A stretch of 64,000 bases of DNA from Siphonodentalium dalli. Its lineage: Eukaryota > Mollusca > Scaphopoda > Gadilida > Siphonodentaliidae. The notes below the pieces were generated by a model. The model saw nothing but the letters and a program-made list of their open reading frames with translations. It made no database searches and was not told where the DNA came from. The number at the start of each line of letters is the position of its first letter. The first letter of the stretch is position 1. Shown here one piece after another: positions 1 through 11,446 of the stretch. Both the position numbers and the translations under genes were made by a program. The stretch spans positions 225,138,578 through 225,202,577 of the forward strand of contig CP136062.1 of the NCBI GenBank assembly GCA_032622095.1, in the 5' to 3' direction.

Positions 1-1792
1 AGCGTTTGTTGTTGTCATTCCAAGTTACCAAATATGTTGTTAAAATTTATAATTCGTTATCTATTTCAAAAGAATATATTTGTTACCTTCAGAAATGTCA
101 CCATGCATGCCTCGGGTTCGGGAACTTCTTGGTGCTAATTTTATCGTCAAATCGTTGCTAATGCAGATCTGGGATTGCGCGAGGTGGATTCAGTGAAATG
201 CAAGACCCGATGTCTATTGTATACATAATATAGCTATGCCTTGTATATTGATTGCCTCCTACTTTCAGCGAACTCGTGCAGTTTTATAGAGTAAAATAGC
301 GTATTTCGAATGATCCAATCACAAATTAACACACACACACAAACAAAAAACAAAAACAATTAATTGAAATTAATAAAGAGTGTTTACATATATGAAATTA
401 ATATATGAAGAGTGTTTTCATATATGCAATTAATAAAGAGTGTTTTCATATATGAAACGTTATTATTAATACATGCACCTGAAAATGAGGTTAACATGAC
501 CATTAGACACAGATAAGTTTCATTTTCGTCGGCATGCTGACAAGTCCGATGTGTGAATAAGGAATTAATTGTCGGCGGTATCGGGTATCTGGGGGTTAAT
601 TAATCCAACACACAATAATTCTTTCGCTACTAAAGTCTTTTTTTACCCAGTATTTCACATCAAATATGCATGCGCAATTTTGGCCTACAACTGTTATATG
701 GGGTCTGAGTTCTGGCTAACTTAGACACAGGTGAGTTTTGGCATTCGCCACGATGTCACAGCCTACAACTCGGAAGAGTGCATGACCGTTCACATCAAAA
801 CAAGAACGAAATGTTTAATTACAAATAAAAACAATTATAATGTTAATAATTGTTACTAGTGTAAATATCCCTATCCAATTAATAAAATACAAGAATTCTA
901 CGCGAGATCTCCGTTTGGGGAAGTGATTTTGATGTTATACCACATATCTTGAACTCAACTGTAGAGACAGTGCATCACGCAACACTAGTTTACTGTCTGC
1001 AGATTTTTTTATGTCGGCTTTTGATAAGAGGTCATTGAGGTCACTGTCTGACCTGATTATCAGTTTGAATATTGGTGATTAGCGATCACTACGTTGGATA
1101 GTAGTTTTTAATTTGTAAACAATGAGATGTTGTAATTGGTCTCGTCGGGCTATTTCACATAATTATTTAATTTCACTCATATATAATAACTGAAGGGTGG
1201 TGAATGCAGTAAACTGCGCAATTAGGGTACAAGACGTTTCGTACCGTGGCCGTTTCGTCCCGCCTTTTCCGTTCCTTTGTGATCCTTTGTAGTACCGATA
1301 CCCAGCAATTGGGGGGGGGGGTTATTGCCTGGCACTGCTGTATTGACAGTACTTAAATGGAATTTGGGTTACTATTAACTCAATAACGGGAATAATAACT
1401 CTGGCAACTTGGAATATTATATATATTTTTTATTCATGATAAGAAATGTCGACACTTACCTCGAAATCTCCATCGACAAAAACAATGCCGACGCAAAATC
1501 GTAATCTCCTCGGCAGTGCCGAACTTCCGAAAAAAGTACCCGATCGACCCTAACGGCACACGCAGAACAAATCTAACAACAGATATACCAGATAAGTCAT
1601 TTTATTATAGTTAAATAACGATTAGGTGTATGCAACTTCAGTTTTCTATCGCCGCCGCGTGCAACCAATAAGTTATTATAAGACATCGCGGTCATGAAAT
1701 TCGTTACCGGATTGGACCGGTATTCCGGTCGATATCTCTCTGGTTCAAAGGGTTAATAAGAACTTCAGAAAGTACTTTTCACAGAACGCATT
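1..1792. other. No gene recognised
   Basis: AT-rich sequence with stops in all frames. It contains a short direct repeat of TATATGAAATTAATA-type units near 365-470 and a G run at about 1311-1320. No EGF or CTLD exon could be read on the minus strand here, although the lectin gene should continue in this direction. Confidence 0.5.
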
Positions 1793-1909
1793 GTAGTTCA
1801 TTGGAACAAACTTCCCAAACACGTTGTCAATGCAACTTCACTGACAGATTTTAAAACACAGCTAGACTGTCAAATTATAGACAATCTGAAGTACCTATAT
1901 GATGACTGA
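1793..1909 (+). pseudogene. LINE fragment: last ~38 codons of a non-LTR retrotransposon ORF
   Basis: The frame VVHWNKLPKHVVNATSLTDF followed by KTQLD and YLYDD-stop matches the conserved C-terminal W-N-x-LP...V..A.S...FK motif of CR1/Jockey-type LINE reverse transcriptase ORFs. A preceding piece (KYFSQNA) is in another frame, so the copy is broken. An ATG-repeat about 80 bp beyond the stop (about 1987-2001) is consistent with the short tandem tail of such elements. No other part of the LINE is present. Confidence 0.6.
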
Positions 1910-2861
1910 TTTATTGTGACACTTAATATATATCACATATGTTTTGTATATCAGAACCAAAAGTCGAATGAATTGTTCTGAAACATATGATGATGATGAT
2001 GTTTCCACTATAGGGGCAGCGGGTCCCTTTTAAACTGACAAAATATTTTCGTAAAAGTCTTGTATCTGATGAGAGTTTCATTCCAAATCGTTCCTTTAAC
2101 CTTTCAACACTGGCTCCCTGCATGGAGTGGGCCCTATGTCCCATGTCCAGTGGTGAATGTGGAGTTGGCCATGTACGGGAACAATGAAAAGTCCTGAAGG
2201 TTGGATACTTTTATATTTAAATAAGTCTCTGCCAGTAGGTAGATGAACAGAGGAGTTGATTGTTCGGTTGTCTAAGCGGGAGTGTCTCTATATTTCTGGA
2301 CACGAGTAGTTATTCCAACGGTTGGTGTATCATGCGTCAATATAAGGTCTGAGATATCATGATACCCTTGTCTATGACATGTACATGTACCATAGTATTG
2401 TTTACTATAGGATGACACTGGTTTGATCCTCGCTCGGCTATACAATGGTTGCTACCAGTCATAACCAATTAAGAATATGCTTGTGTGATCTTCTATTATA
2501 TCATTTATATCTCCCACATACTGTGCTTACTTACATGTATACAAATAACCCTAGAAGTTACAATCACTGGGAAAAGGAAGTTTATCCTAGATCCGGAAAC
2601 ACATCTAACAATAACTATACTATCTTATGTACTACCAGACACCTACAATCTGAGGTCCCGGGATGTTTTCTACTATATTATAAACACCTGATATTAGAAA
2701 TGTTGTAAATGCACTATCTAACTCAAACTCCATGTGGATGTTTCTGGTAGAGCTGTGCGCAAGATAGGTAAGTATTGTCAAGCGGTCACGCTTTAGAAAC
2801 GGTTGCTAGACAATTACCAGGCATTCTATTCAGTAAAACATTCCATAACGGAAGTCATTAA

Positions 2862-3015
2862 CCCTTTCATGATGGGAGCTGCGCTGGTGCATCATTAAAG
2901 ATCCTGTGCCAGTGCATTCTCTTATAAATGCAAGTCTTCCATAGGTCAAGTTAAATATTGTTAGGCCAAAGTATTCTCTTATATATGTGGGGCTCCCTAT
3001 GGGAGACTTGCATAT
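2862..3015. mobile_element. Partial piggyBac-type MITE (CCCTTTCATGA end)
   Basis: Starts after TTAA (2858-2861) with CCCTTTCATGATGGGAGC and carries degraded pieces of the CCAATGCATTCTCTTATATATG hairpin. It ends against the TTAA of the next element, so it was probably truncated or overwritten by that insertion. The same terminus recurs at 15312, 37494, 41867, 53876 and 56490. Confidence 0.55.
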
Positions 3016-3019
3016 TTAA

Positions 3020-3412
3020 CCCTTTACCCAACAAACCGGCCAAATCCGGCCAAATAAAGCTTCAACAGCCTAAATTATCTTGGGTCTGTCTCAATAAAAC
3101 CATACAAATATGGATATCATTGGAACCGGCTCATTGACCACATTGTGATGGTTACAGTTATGCCCTGTGCCAATGCATTCTCTTATATATGCGAGTCGAC
3201 CATAGGTCGCCTCGCATATATAAGAGAATGCATTGGCCTAAAAAAAATCTTTTTTTAACACTTTTTTACCATTTTTTCTTACATTCTTTAACAATTTTAT
3301 AATTTTTAATGTGTTAAGCCAATGCATTCTCTTATATATGCGAGGCGACCTATGGTCGACTCGCATATATAAGAGAATGCATTGGCACAGGGCCGTTCTG
3401 TTGGGTAAAGGG
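3020..3412. mobile_element. piggyBac-like MITE, copy 1, with two 69-bp hairpins
   Basis: Flanked by TTAA (3016-3019 and 3413-3416). Ends are CCCTTTACCCAACA and TGTTGGGTAAAGGG. TTAA target duplications and CCC/GGG ends are the piggyBac signature. Two near-perfect 69-bp palindromes (3169-3237 and 3318-3386) sit inside, in mirrored orientation around an AT-rich spacer. There is no coding capacity. Other copies: 27087-27468, 39321-39692 (inverted) and 44108-44533. Confidence 0.82.
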
Positions 3413-3590
3413 TTAAAGGTCATGTTGCCACAGCCCTCCTATCCCCTATGGTTTGGTGTAAACCCAGGAGTTGTAGTATTTTTCACTCAGTATTAAATTT
3501 ACGAACCTATGGGTACACGAAAAATAGGGCAAATTTAAATACGAGCATAGTAAACAAACACTGCATGTATATATAATATTTGTTACTCAC

Positions 3591-3704
3591 CTAATTCACA
3601 GCTATGACCATAGAATTTAGCTGGACAGATACAAATATAACTATTGACTTTCTCGATGCACGTGCCAGCATTCAAGCAAGGGCCTGAGCCACAATCATCT
3701 GAAT
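3591..3704 (-). CDS. Exon: EGF-like domain B
   Basis: 114-nt phase 1-1 exon encoding SDDCGSGPCLNAGTC, then SYICICPAKFYGHSCE. Six cysteines with spacing 4-5-8-1-8, identical to EGF-A. It has an SDDC lead-in rather than a full calcium-binding D-I-D-E-C. The acceptor is tttgtttaacag and the donor TTAG|gtgagt. It is separated from the CTLD3 exon by a 469-bp intron. Because the exon ends in phase 1 with a good donor, at least one more exon should follow toward position 1 or beyond the window; none was recognised. Confidence 0.87.
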
Positions 3705-3757
3705 CTGTTAAACAAAAATTAAACAATGCGGTCAACTGATAGTCACATATTTATCAG

Positions 3758-4060
3758 TTGCCTTGTGTCAATGACATTGTAGCTCAACTTAGAGAGGGGA
3801 TAATGTCACAGATCAAGAGAGCTATATTTAATGCGGAATGCCACAAGGGCGACTTGGGAAATATCTTCTCCCTAAATTGCGCCAATTCTTCCCATTTTTG
3901 TGTAAGGGAGAAGCGGCTTCTCTCTGATTTTCCAGTTAGCATATATATCTTCATGCAAGCAGCATTTTTATTTATTGATTGTAATGGTGTACTTAGTCAT
4001 TTTAATATTTTTATAAATGGGCTCTTGTATGGCATAATACTTATACTTAGGGGAGAGGTC
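3758..4060. repeat. Dispersed repeat fragment
   Basis: Begins with GTGTCAATGACATTGTAGCTCAACTT, the 5' motif also found at 8417 and 29073. The part at 3845-4050 (a GGAGAAG...GGCTTCTCTCT core) is similar to 43850-44060. The 130-codon open frame across it does not look like a protein and overlaps repeat sequence. Confidence 0.5.
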
Positions 4061-4173
4061 AGAGAAATCTGCAATGGTGAGCCTGGTAGCTTTTGGTATC
4101 CTATAGACCCCCCCTACCTACACCCACCCCCCCTGTTGAGTTGGGTATAACATATAAAGAAAGGTGTACTCAC

Positions 4174-4397
4174 ATTTTGATTGACACAAAAATCCGTATG
4201 TTCCATCGCAGGGAACGTCGTTCCACAAATCATCAGATAAATCAATGACTGCACATGGACCATTCTGAGCATTAGGACTGTCAGCTGTATCTCTCCAGTT
4301 TGAATATTCTTGTGTTTTATTTTCCACAGTCTTCCATTTTGATATAGGTGTGTCATAAACATGGCCGATCCAATAGGTGGCTGTGTTATTTGGCAGT
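4174..4397 (-). CDS. Exon: C-type lectin-like domain 3, C-terminal half
   Basis: 224-nt phase 2-1 exon completing CTLD3 (136 aa). Motifs: LPNNTATYWIGHVYD, SKWKTVENKTQEYSNWRDTA, DSPNAQNGPCAVIDLSDD, LWNDVPCDGTYGFLCQSK. It is the most canonical of the three domains: WND before the third Cys and the cis-Pro loop SPN are both present, although the usual Glu/Gln before Pro is Ser. Two sequons (NNT, NKT) are visible. The acceptor is ttctattcag and the donor AAAT|gtgagt. The in-frame continuation past the donor is intron read-through. Upstream intron sequence starts with a 72-bp repeat array about 40 bp from the acceptor. Confidence 0.9.
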
Positions 4398-4439
4398 CTG
4401 AATAGAAAAACCAACTAAATTCATTATAGGTCACTTTAT

Positions 4440-4523
4440 AGGGACCCAAGGCACTCGCAGTGAGTAAATGTGTGAGAAATATAGATGTCTGTAAAATCAT
4501 CACCGCTATTAAAGGATCCCAAG
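4440..4523. repeat. 72-bp repeat array, left part
   Basis: Unit contains CCCAAGGCACTCACAGTGAG, TAAATGTGTGAGAAATATAG and CATCACCGCTATTAAAGG. The array resumes at 7570-7800 and another 1.5 units occur at 10310-10440. It is interrupted by the outer hAT-like element, which inserted in the TCCCAAG motif. Confidence 0.7.
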
Positions 4524-5297
4524 TAGGGCCCGACGAAGCTTCGAGATTCGATTCGATTTCGAATCTTACATTCCGATTCGATTCGATTCGAAAGCGGTCG
4601 TGTGATTCGGGATATTTTGAATCTTTGTATACAAGTCCTTTATCACCGGGAATAGATTGCATTATATATACAATCTGGCACCTCTGTGGTCCAATGTGTA
4701 TAGTTGAGTTGTCCAATAGCCCACTGCTCATATATATATTGGCCTACCAGTCCCAGCGCTGGTTACTCGTGTCAGGTCGGTGGGTTACTCGTGCAACCTG
4801 CTGGTAGGTCTGTGATGATTCGCGTGTTCATCACGGTTGTACCATAATCGTAGCGCACATGGGTTTCCTCCACCACATAAAACCAGCAATGTCGCGATTT
4901 TGCCCGGCCCCAGCTGCGGAAGCGAGTTAATTTCTTGTGGGACATATTTGTATGTCGGTATTTGACATTCTTACCAGAAAAGCCTATATTGCGTTACTCA
5001 ACTCAAGCAAATAGTATATTTTTTAATTTAAAACTTAACACAATATAAATAAATTAAATCAACATTTTGGGCTCCAACATGTCGTGTCCAAATCCGGTCA
5101 AGATCTTTATACAGCATATGTTATCCGGGAAATGGAATATGGTTGACCATTTAGCTTTCATGACAACTCAATCAATCCGATGGATAGGCCTAAGTTGGGA
5201 TACTATACATAGATCCTGTAATCCCGTTTGCGTATGTGCCATTCCCAAGTCACGATGCGCAATTTTGATATCACGCGTGCCTGCTGTGCGCGACAGG

Positions 5298-7150
5298 TAG
5301 GGTCCTGCGAATATTCGATATTCGATTCGAGATTCGATTCGAAAGTCAAATTCGATTCGAATTCGAGTCGAAATTGCCAACTCGAATATGCACTGGCGGA
5401 AAAGTTGGCTGTTTACGGACAAGTATACATGTCGATCTGAGCTGTTTCTGTGCCAATTAATTCCAGAAATGTATGTATGCACCTTATAATTCTTATTGTA
5501 CAGCGCGAATGTTCGCATGATATTAAATATAAGTATAGCCAGCAATTAGCCACTATAGGATGACTAAATACATCTGAATTCTAGCTTTCAACATGTAGCC
5601 AAAAGCTCGGAGATCGCTGATGGACCGACAACGCGCGTAAATTATAATAGCTAAGCGCGCCGCACACGATACGATATATATCGTACGACAAATATCTGGC
5701 ACCGGTTACGGGTCGAATCGTAGCGTGTGCGTTGGAAAATAGTATGACATTTTGTCGCACGATCGGCCCCGCAAGGAATAAAATAATTTTGATTTTCTAC
5801 GATCGAGTTGTGCAATTTATTCGAAGTAGCCAATCAGATGCATCTACTAATATGATCATGCGGCGATCACATGTTTTAATTCGCAACAACATGGCGTCCA
5901 GCGTGTCCTTCAACTTGAGTTCAAGTTGGTTAGCAAAGTCAGAGTAGCGGGATATTTTGGACGGTGGAATATATTCATGCCACTACCATACAACTATAAT
6001 TGTTGAATACAAAACTGAACAAAGCAGGTGGACTGGACATCAGCAAATTGGTGTCTATATAATATCTGATTGTGAATGTGTGCATGTGGGGAATTAAATC
6101 AGGTATACAACTGAGGTATATGGCCTTTTTCGTCTATAGCACTACAAACACTTGCAATATTAATATTTATTCGTATAAAATATCTGCGATAAATACCAAA
6201 ATAGACCTATACCACGTTAATAACAACCCATTGCATTTACAAGAAAGTAAACAACCAGATCGTACGGTCCGATCGCATTGTGTGCAGTGGTCTACGTCCA
6301 CAAGGGGTAAAACAGAAGTCGCACGACTAAAATCGGACTGTGTGTGCACATATATCTTACAGTCGCAAGGGTCTGCAACAAATATCGTGCAACAAATATC
6401 GCTCCGTGTGGGGCCCGTTTATGAGACTGAACAACCGCTAGTGTTATCAACCATCTACCCGTCTCAGATTCCGCGTTATCTAATATCGCTGAGAATGTAA
6501 ACAACACATGTTCCCGGCATCGAAAAGTGCATTATGGCGGTGTTTTCTAAATTGACTTTCAGTTTCGGAGCGTTCTTTGACACCTGACAAATGTCATCCG
6601 TTATTCATGTTTATTTTAAACATGACAAAAATGCAGGCAGTGCAGGGACTTACACGTGTGATGAATGCAACACGTTGTATAAATCGCAATCGTCTGGGAC
6701 AACCACCCACCTATGGAATTTATCTGTCCAAGAAGCATCCAGCACTACATACACAGGCTACCCTGCGACTGTTGTTGCATCTTTAAGTTTATAACAACGG
6801 GTGTTTCCGAATGCCGATTTGCATGTATGCAAATTGTACAAATTTTGCGTGATTTTAGTTCCGATAATCCGTTTAGTGGTTATATATTAATCGTCGTGAC
6901 GGCCGCATGGACGTTTTAATCTGTATTTTTTCTCGACAATTTTCAACTTAAGTTAATAGTATCGCAAACGACGGTTCATCACCACATAAGTTATGAAGGA
7001 ACTTCATGTATGTAGTTCATAGAACCTATCGTTTAATCGTTGACAAAACATGCCTAATTGAGAATGCCACACACAGGTATGATTCGATTCGATTTCGTGA
7101 GTTCGATTCGATATTCGATTCGATCAAAATCTCCAATTCGCAGGACCCTA
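5298..7150. mobile_element. Inner hAT-like element (1.85 kb) with perfect 8-bp duplication
   Basis: Flanked by GCGACAGG at 5290-5297 and 7151-7158. Ends are TAGGGTCCTGCGAAT and ATTCGCAGGACCCTA, with subterminal ATTCGATTCGA clusters at 5310-5370 and 7080-7130. It carries a BED-type zinc-finger remnant at about 6591-6780 but no dimerisation or catalytic region, so it is a deletion derivative. The perfect duplication suggests it is younger than the outer element. Confidence 0.85.
6591..6780 (+). pseudogene. BED zinc-finger remnant of a hAT transposase
   Basis: The frame reads VIHVYFKHDKNAGSAG, TYTCDECNTLYKSQSSG and TTTHLWNLSVQEASS, following the BED pattern (W/Y-x-YF-F, CxxC, SGTTxHLxxH-like). 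The final zinc ligand is not clear and no transposase follows. It sits inside the inner hAT-like element on the plus strand, which gives that element its likely coding orientation. A degraded fragment, unlikely to be functional. Confidence 0.55.
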
Positions 7151-7569
7151 GCGACAGGGTGAAGTGTATACATGCAAAGAAAAGTTTCCGTTTGCAATGA
7201 CTCGAATCAGACTCCATTGACTCCAAAGTTCCAAACTGCTTACTTTCACGAGCGTCACACATAGTCCCAGTGGCACAAAATATTAAATGATGTCGTGCCA
7301 TTCTCATATATTAAACTGTTTAAAACTGATTAAATACTGTTCATATCACGTCATAGAAATTAAGTTTAATGAATCCCTTCGTAATCTCACTGACGTTATA
7401 AAATCATCGGACATTTGCCCCCATTTTTGCTCGTACCTCCCACTCATCGGTACCGCCAATCTACTAAAGTGTTTGAAAAAGATTCGATTCGAGATTCGAT
7501 TCGTTTTCGAATCATTATCATGATTCGATTCGAGATTCGATGTTGATATTGCCGATTCATCGGGCCCTA

Positions 7570-7800
7570 GTCCCAAGGCACTCACAGTTGGTAAATGTGC
7601 GAAATGAAACTCATTTTTGTGTGAAAAATATAGAAGTCTGTAAAATAATATCCACTATTAATGGGACCGAAGGCACTCACAGTGAGTAAATGTGTGAAAA
7701 TATAGAAATCTGTAAAAACATCACCGCTATTAAAGGGTCCCAAGGCACTCACAGTGGGTAAATGTGTGAGAAATAGACGTCTGTAAAAAAAGTGCTGTCG
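7570..7800. repeat. 72-bp repeat array, right part
   Basis: About three diverged units of the CCCAAGGCACTCACAGT...CCGCTATTAAAGG repeat, continuing the array from 4440-4523 after the outer hAT insertion. The units differ by small deletions. Confidence 0.7.
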
Positions 7801-8323
7801 AAAGCTCCATATGGTTGTCAGTTGCTGAACATCCCAAACAACACTGCCATGTATTCAATGGAAAAGCATACCGATTATGTGTCAAACACATCCAAATGCT
7901 CCCGACATGGACCCCGACCAACTTTGAGATGAGTCTCCTTGGGTTGATACCCCTTGAGATGGAGATACACATCAACAAACTATATTTTCTCTCTGACCTG
8001 ATCCATCTGCCTCAGGGACTTCAGGTGCCTCTTACGATCTTTCTCCAGAAATTTTTCAAGCACACCATTTTCGCTCGCCATAAAATTGGATTCGTCCCGG
8101 ATATCATTGAAATATTAAATCGCTATGACTTTTCTTAATGACATTTGTGAAAACTGGACTTTTCCCAATGAAATCTTCTTGGAAAAATCTTGTGCAGACA
8201 GCAGTCAAACAGAATTATTATCGAGAATGGTGCCAGTCTGTGTCCGCCGATCGAAAACTCGATGTATTTAAAATTGTATACGAAGACCCAGCATCATGTT
8301 GTAACATTTGGAGGATCCTGTGA
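7800..8323 (+). pseudogene. LINE fragment: C-terminal region of a non-LTR reverse transcriptase ORF
   Basis: Two frames, broken near 8135. The first reads VKHIQMLPTWTPTNFEM, SLLGLIPLEMEIHINKLYFL and VPDIIEILNRYDF. The second reads SSWKNLVQTAVKQNYYREW, LDVFKIVYEDP and CCNIWRI. This order (LPxxTxxxxxxxLLGxxPxExEIH, then a W..V..AV...W block) is typical of the region downstream of the reverse transcriptase in molluscan-type non-LTR elements. It has no upstream catalytic core and has a frameshift, so it is a dead fragment. It is not similar to the LINE at 50-62 kb. Confidence 0.6.
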
Positions 8324-8399
8324 GAATACCCACGTTATAATATAGAACTGTGAAACAAGTCAATATACAGTAATAATTTGACATGTTGTAAATGTAAAA

Positions 8400-9290
8400 A
8401 TACATATAATGAAAGTGTCAATGACACTGTAGCTCAACTTCGAAAGGGAATAATTTCATGTGTTACAGTCAATGGAGTGATTAGGAATGTGGAAAGTTGA
8501 AAGGCCTAGTTAAGTAAAGAGTAAAATCCAAGATGGCTGCTGGCGGCCATGTTTTTTGACCGAATGACCCCAAAAGGACTCGTTCCCATCTACATGTCAT
8601 TGTTAACATCCATGACAAATTTCATGATGATCCGATAAAAGATACGACCTGTACCCTATGTGAAAGGATTTAGTCATGTAAAGAGTAAAATACTGCTGCC
8701 GGCCAAGTTTTTTGGGCGATTGACCTCAAAATGACACGTTTCCCATCCACATGTCATTGTTAACATCCATGACAAATCTCATTATGATCAGACCAAAGAT
8801 ACGACTTGTAGCCCGTGCCAAAGGATTTAGTCATACAAAGAGTAAAATCAAAGATGGCTGCTGGCGGCCATGTTTTTTGACCGAACGACCCCAAAATAAC
8901 TCGTTCCAATCAATATGTCAATATTAACATCCATGACAAATTTCATAAAGATCAGACCAAAGGTACGACCTGTAGCCCGCGCCCAAGAATTTACTCATGC
9001 AAAGAGTAAAATCAAGATGGCTGCTGGCGGCATGTTTTTTGGCCGAATGACACCAAAAGGACTCTTTCCCATCTACATGTCATTGTTAACATCCATGACA
9101 AATTTTATAAAGATCCGACCAAAGCTACAACCTGTAGCCCGCGCCAAAGGATTTAGTCATGCAAAGAGTAAAATCAAGATGGCTGCTGGCGGCATGTTTT
9201 TTGGCCGAAAGACCCCAAAATGACTCGTTCCCATCTACATGTCAATATTAACATCCTTGACAAATTTCATGATGATCAGATTTTTCGGTC
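8400..9290. repeat. Dispersed element with a ~161-bp internal tandem array
   Basis: Starts with GTGTCAATGACACTGTAGCTCAACTT (8417). Five units of about 160-163 bp carry AGATGGCTGCTGGCGG (about 8531, 8690, 8851, 9014, 9176) followed by ATGACCCCAAAA, CTCGTTCCCATCTACATGTC and GACAAATTTCAT. The same unit recurs at 21.5-23.3 kb and 29.9-31.7 kb. Open frames across it are repeat artefacts. I recognise it as a mollusc-style non-coding repeat but cannot name the family. Confidence 0.65.
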
Positions 9291-9850
9291 ATCTATATAA
9301 ATGTTACACATCTCCAATATGTGGGTAACAATACTCTGAAGTTTCAAATATCTACGATGAAAACTGTAGGAGGAGTTGATTACACCATGAGGTACCCTCA
9401 TACAGAAAATTATTAAAAAAAGTTGAAATTTTCTAAGTTGAAAAGGGTCAATAACTCCGTCAAAAAATAATGTTTTCGTCATCTATATACATGTTGCACA
9501 TCTTCAATATATGGGCAACAATACACCGAAGTTTCAAATCTCTAGGATGAAAACTGTAGGAGGAGTTGATTACACCATGAAGGTACCCTTATACTGAAAA
9601 TTAAAAAAATGTTGAAATTTTCTAAGTCGTAAAGGGTCAATAACTCCGTCAAAAAATAATGTTTTCGTCATCTATATACATGTTGCACATCTTCAATATA
9701 TGGGCAACAATATTCTGAAGTTTCAAATCTCTGGGATGAAATCTGTAGGAGGAGATGATTACACCATGAAGGTAATCAAAAGTGTGACGGACGGGCGGAC
9801 GAACAGATGGACAGACGGACGGAGCCCATTTATTTTCGGGGAACAACTAT
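9290..9850. repeat. ~190-bp tandem repeat, three units, with a GGACGGACGGA tail
   Basis: Units contain CATCTATATACATGTTGCAC, GAAGTTTCAAAT and GTAGGAGGAGTTGATTACACC; GTTTCAAAT starts at 9341, 9531 and 9720 (period 189-190). It ends in a GACGGACGGGCGGACGAACAG run at about 9785, a motif seen at the ends of other dispersed elements in this window (22.97 kb, 38.76 kb). Confidence 0.65.
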
Positions 9851-11446
9851 GAGTTAACACACGCAATTCGGTACTGTAATTCAGCCTGTTCTGTCTTCCT
9901 GAGGAACGACTAACTAGATTACATAAATGACCAATAGGGCATCGCTGTCTTTTTGTATATAGACTCGTTAAGTGATATTGAACTTGGTGCATTTCTACTC
10001 AGCATCGACGTCATGCAGTCCCCGGTGGAAATAGCACAACACATGGACCAAATAATTATCAACACTTCTTCATTTCTGTTCATCTTGTGTCAACTGATTC
10101 GCGGACAATAAGGGCATTATTAACCAATGAAGTTCGATTGTCGACCTCGGCTCTAATATTCAAATGGGCATATTTGAGCCATATGGGACATATGAGACAG
10201 TGAACATATCACAGCGAACCAACTCTGCAAAAAACACACTATATATTGTTGTTACATTTATATGATTTATATATATTCTTTTCCAAACTGGAGGTCCACA
10301 ATAAATATATATAGGGTAAACGTGTGCAAATATAGAAGTCTGTAAAACATCACCGCTATTAAAGCATCCCATGGCACTGACAGTGGGTAAATGTGTGAAA
10401 ATATATAAGTCTATAAAAACATATCCACCAAGAAGAACATGGAGAAATAGATAAACTTTGTTCTTATATTCATTATTGATAGTTCCCCAATAATAAAATT
10501 TCTCGTGTGGAAACCTTTGGTGTGTGAAAAAACCTCGGAATTCATGTACATGAAGTAAGCAGGGTCCACACTGGACCAAAATATAATAATTTGCCAAATG
10601 AAAATATTTTTTGCCAAATGCTATATCTGATAGTATCATTTTCTGCAATCTTAAATCTTATGTTTCGACACTCGCAGTTTGAACGACTTTCGATAGAAAA
10701 GAAGTTAGTTAATAATTAATTATACTCGCATCTCTATTTTGGTTTATCATAAAACAATACGCCAATCACCGAACAATACAATGGTATAAGGGTTGCTTCA
10801 TCAGAAGGGCACATCATAGAAGGATTAGCTATGTAAACACCGCCGCCACCACACTAAATACTAGTAATCCCTCCAACCATGGGTACTATAATGCTATGTA
10901 AACACCACCACCAAACTAAATACTAGTAATCCCTCCAACCATGGGTACTATAATGCTATGAGATTAACTGCATCTTAATAGAGGTGTTAACTTTTCCTAA
11001 ACCTTCAAAAACACCACTAATATAATTATGTTGTTAAGAGTTTCCTGAAATTAATGGTATTGGTTGACCAATATTTTTCAACATTCTGGAGGAATTAAAA
11101 AGTGACTTGCCAAAACTTTTGCCAAATGAAAATATTTGTTGCCAAATGTGAATTATTTTTGCCATTGGCAAATTTTGTAAGTGGCAGCGCGAACCCTGGA
11201 AGTAAGTTCATCTATTTTAGTCTAAATAAGAATTTCAGAATATATTTCAATGATTTTACCTTTTCTTCCAATGTATACCATCAAATTTTGATTAAACTTT
11301 GGTATTTCATTGGACAAATTGGACTTTTAGCAGTAATTCCACTGTAACAGTAATGTTTACAAACAATGGTCTCATTATTTGACTGTGAGTTATTAATAAT
11401 GAAAATAAGAACAAATAGGACTGGAAATGCAAGGCCATAATACAAA
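9851..11446. other. Intron sequence without a recognised gene
   Basis: Contains 1.5 copies of the 72-bp repeat (10310-10440) and a 65-bp direct duplication of CTATGTAAACACC...CCATGGGTACTATAATG (starts 10829 and 10894). AT-rich TTTGCCAAATG segments lie near 10585-10620 and 11105-11180. A minus-strand open frame of 162 codons (10160-10648) has no EGF or CTLD signature, and part of it is repeat. Confidence 0.5.

Larger units (their letters stand above)
4524..7569. mobile_element. Outer hAT-like element (3.0 kb) disrupting the 72-bp array
   Basis: Ends are TAGGGCCCGACGAA and, inverted, TAGGGCCCGATGAA. Flanking 8-mers are ATCCCAAG and GTCCCAAG (7 of 8 match), as expected for a hAT 8-bp duplication. 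Subterminal clusters of ATTCGATTCGA repeats lie at both ends (4540-4600 and 7480-7550), typical of transposase-binding arrays. It hosts a second hAT-like element at 5298-7150. No transposase ORF survives. Confidence 0.75.

Noticed and set aside
1923-2144. 73-codon minus-strand ORF near the lectin gene's expected 3' side
   Set aside because: No EGF, CTLD or membrane pattern; overlaps the tail of a LINE fragment.
3758-4150. 130-codon plus-strand ORF
   Set aside because: Lies in dispersed repeat sequence also found at 43.9 kb and ends over the lectin exon's intron border; no family signature.
10160-10648. 162-codon minus-strand ORF considered as an extra lectin exon
   Set aside because: No CTLD or EGF cysteine pattern, no matching phase with clear splice sites, and part of it is the 72-bp repeat.
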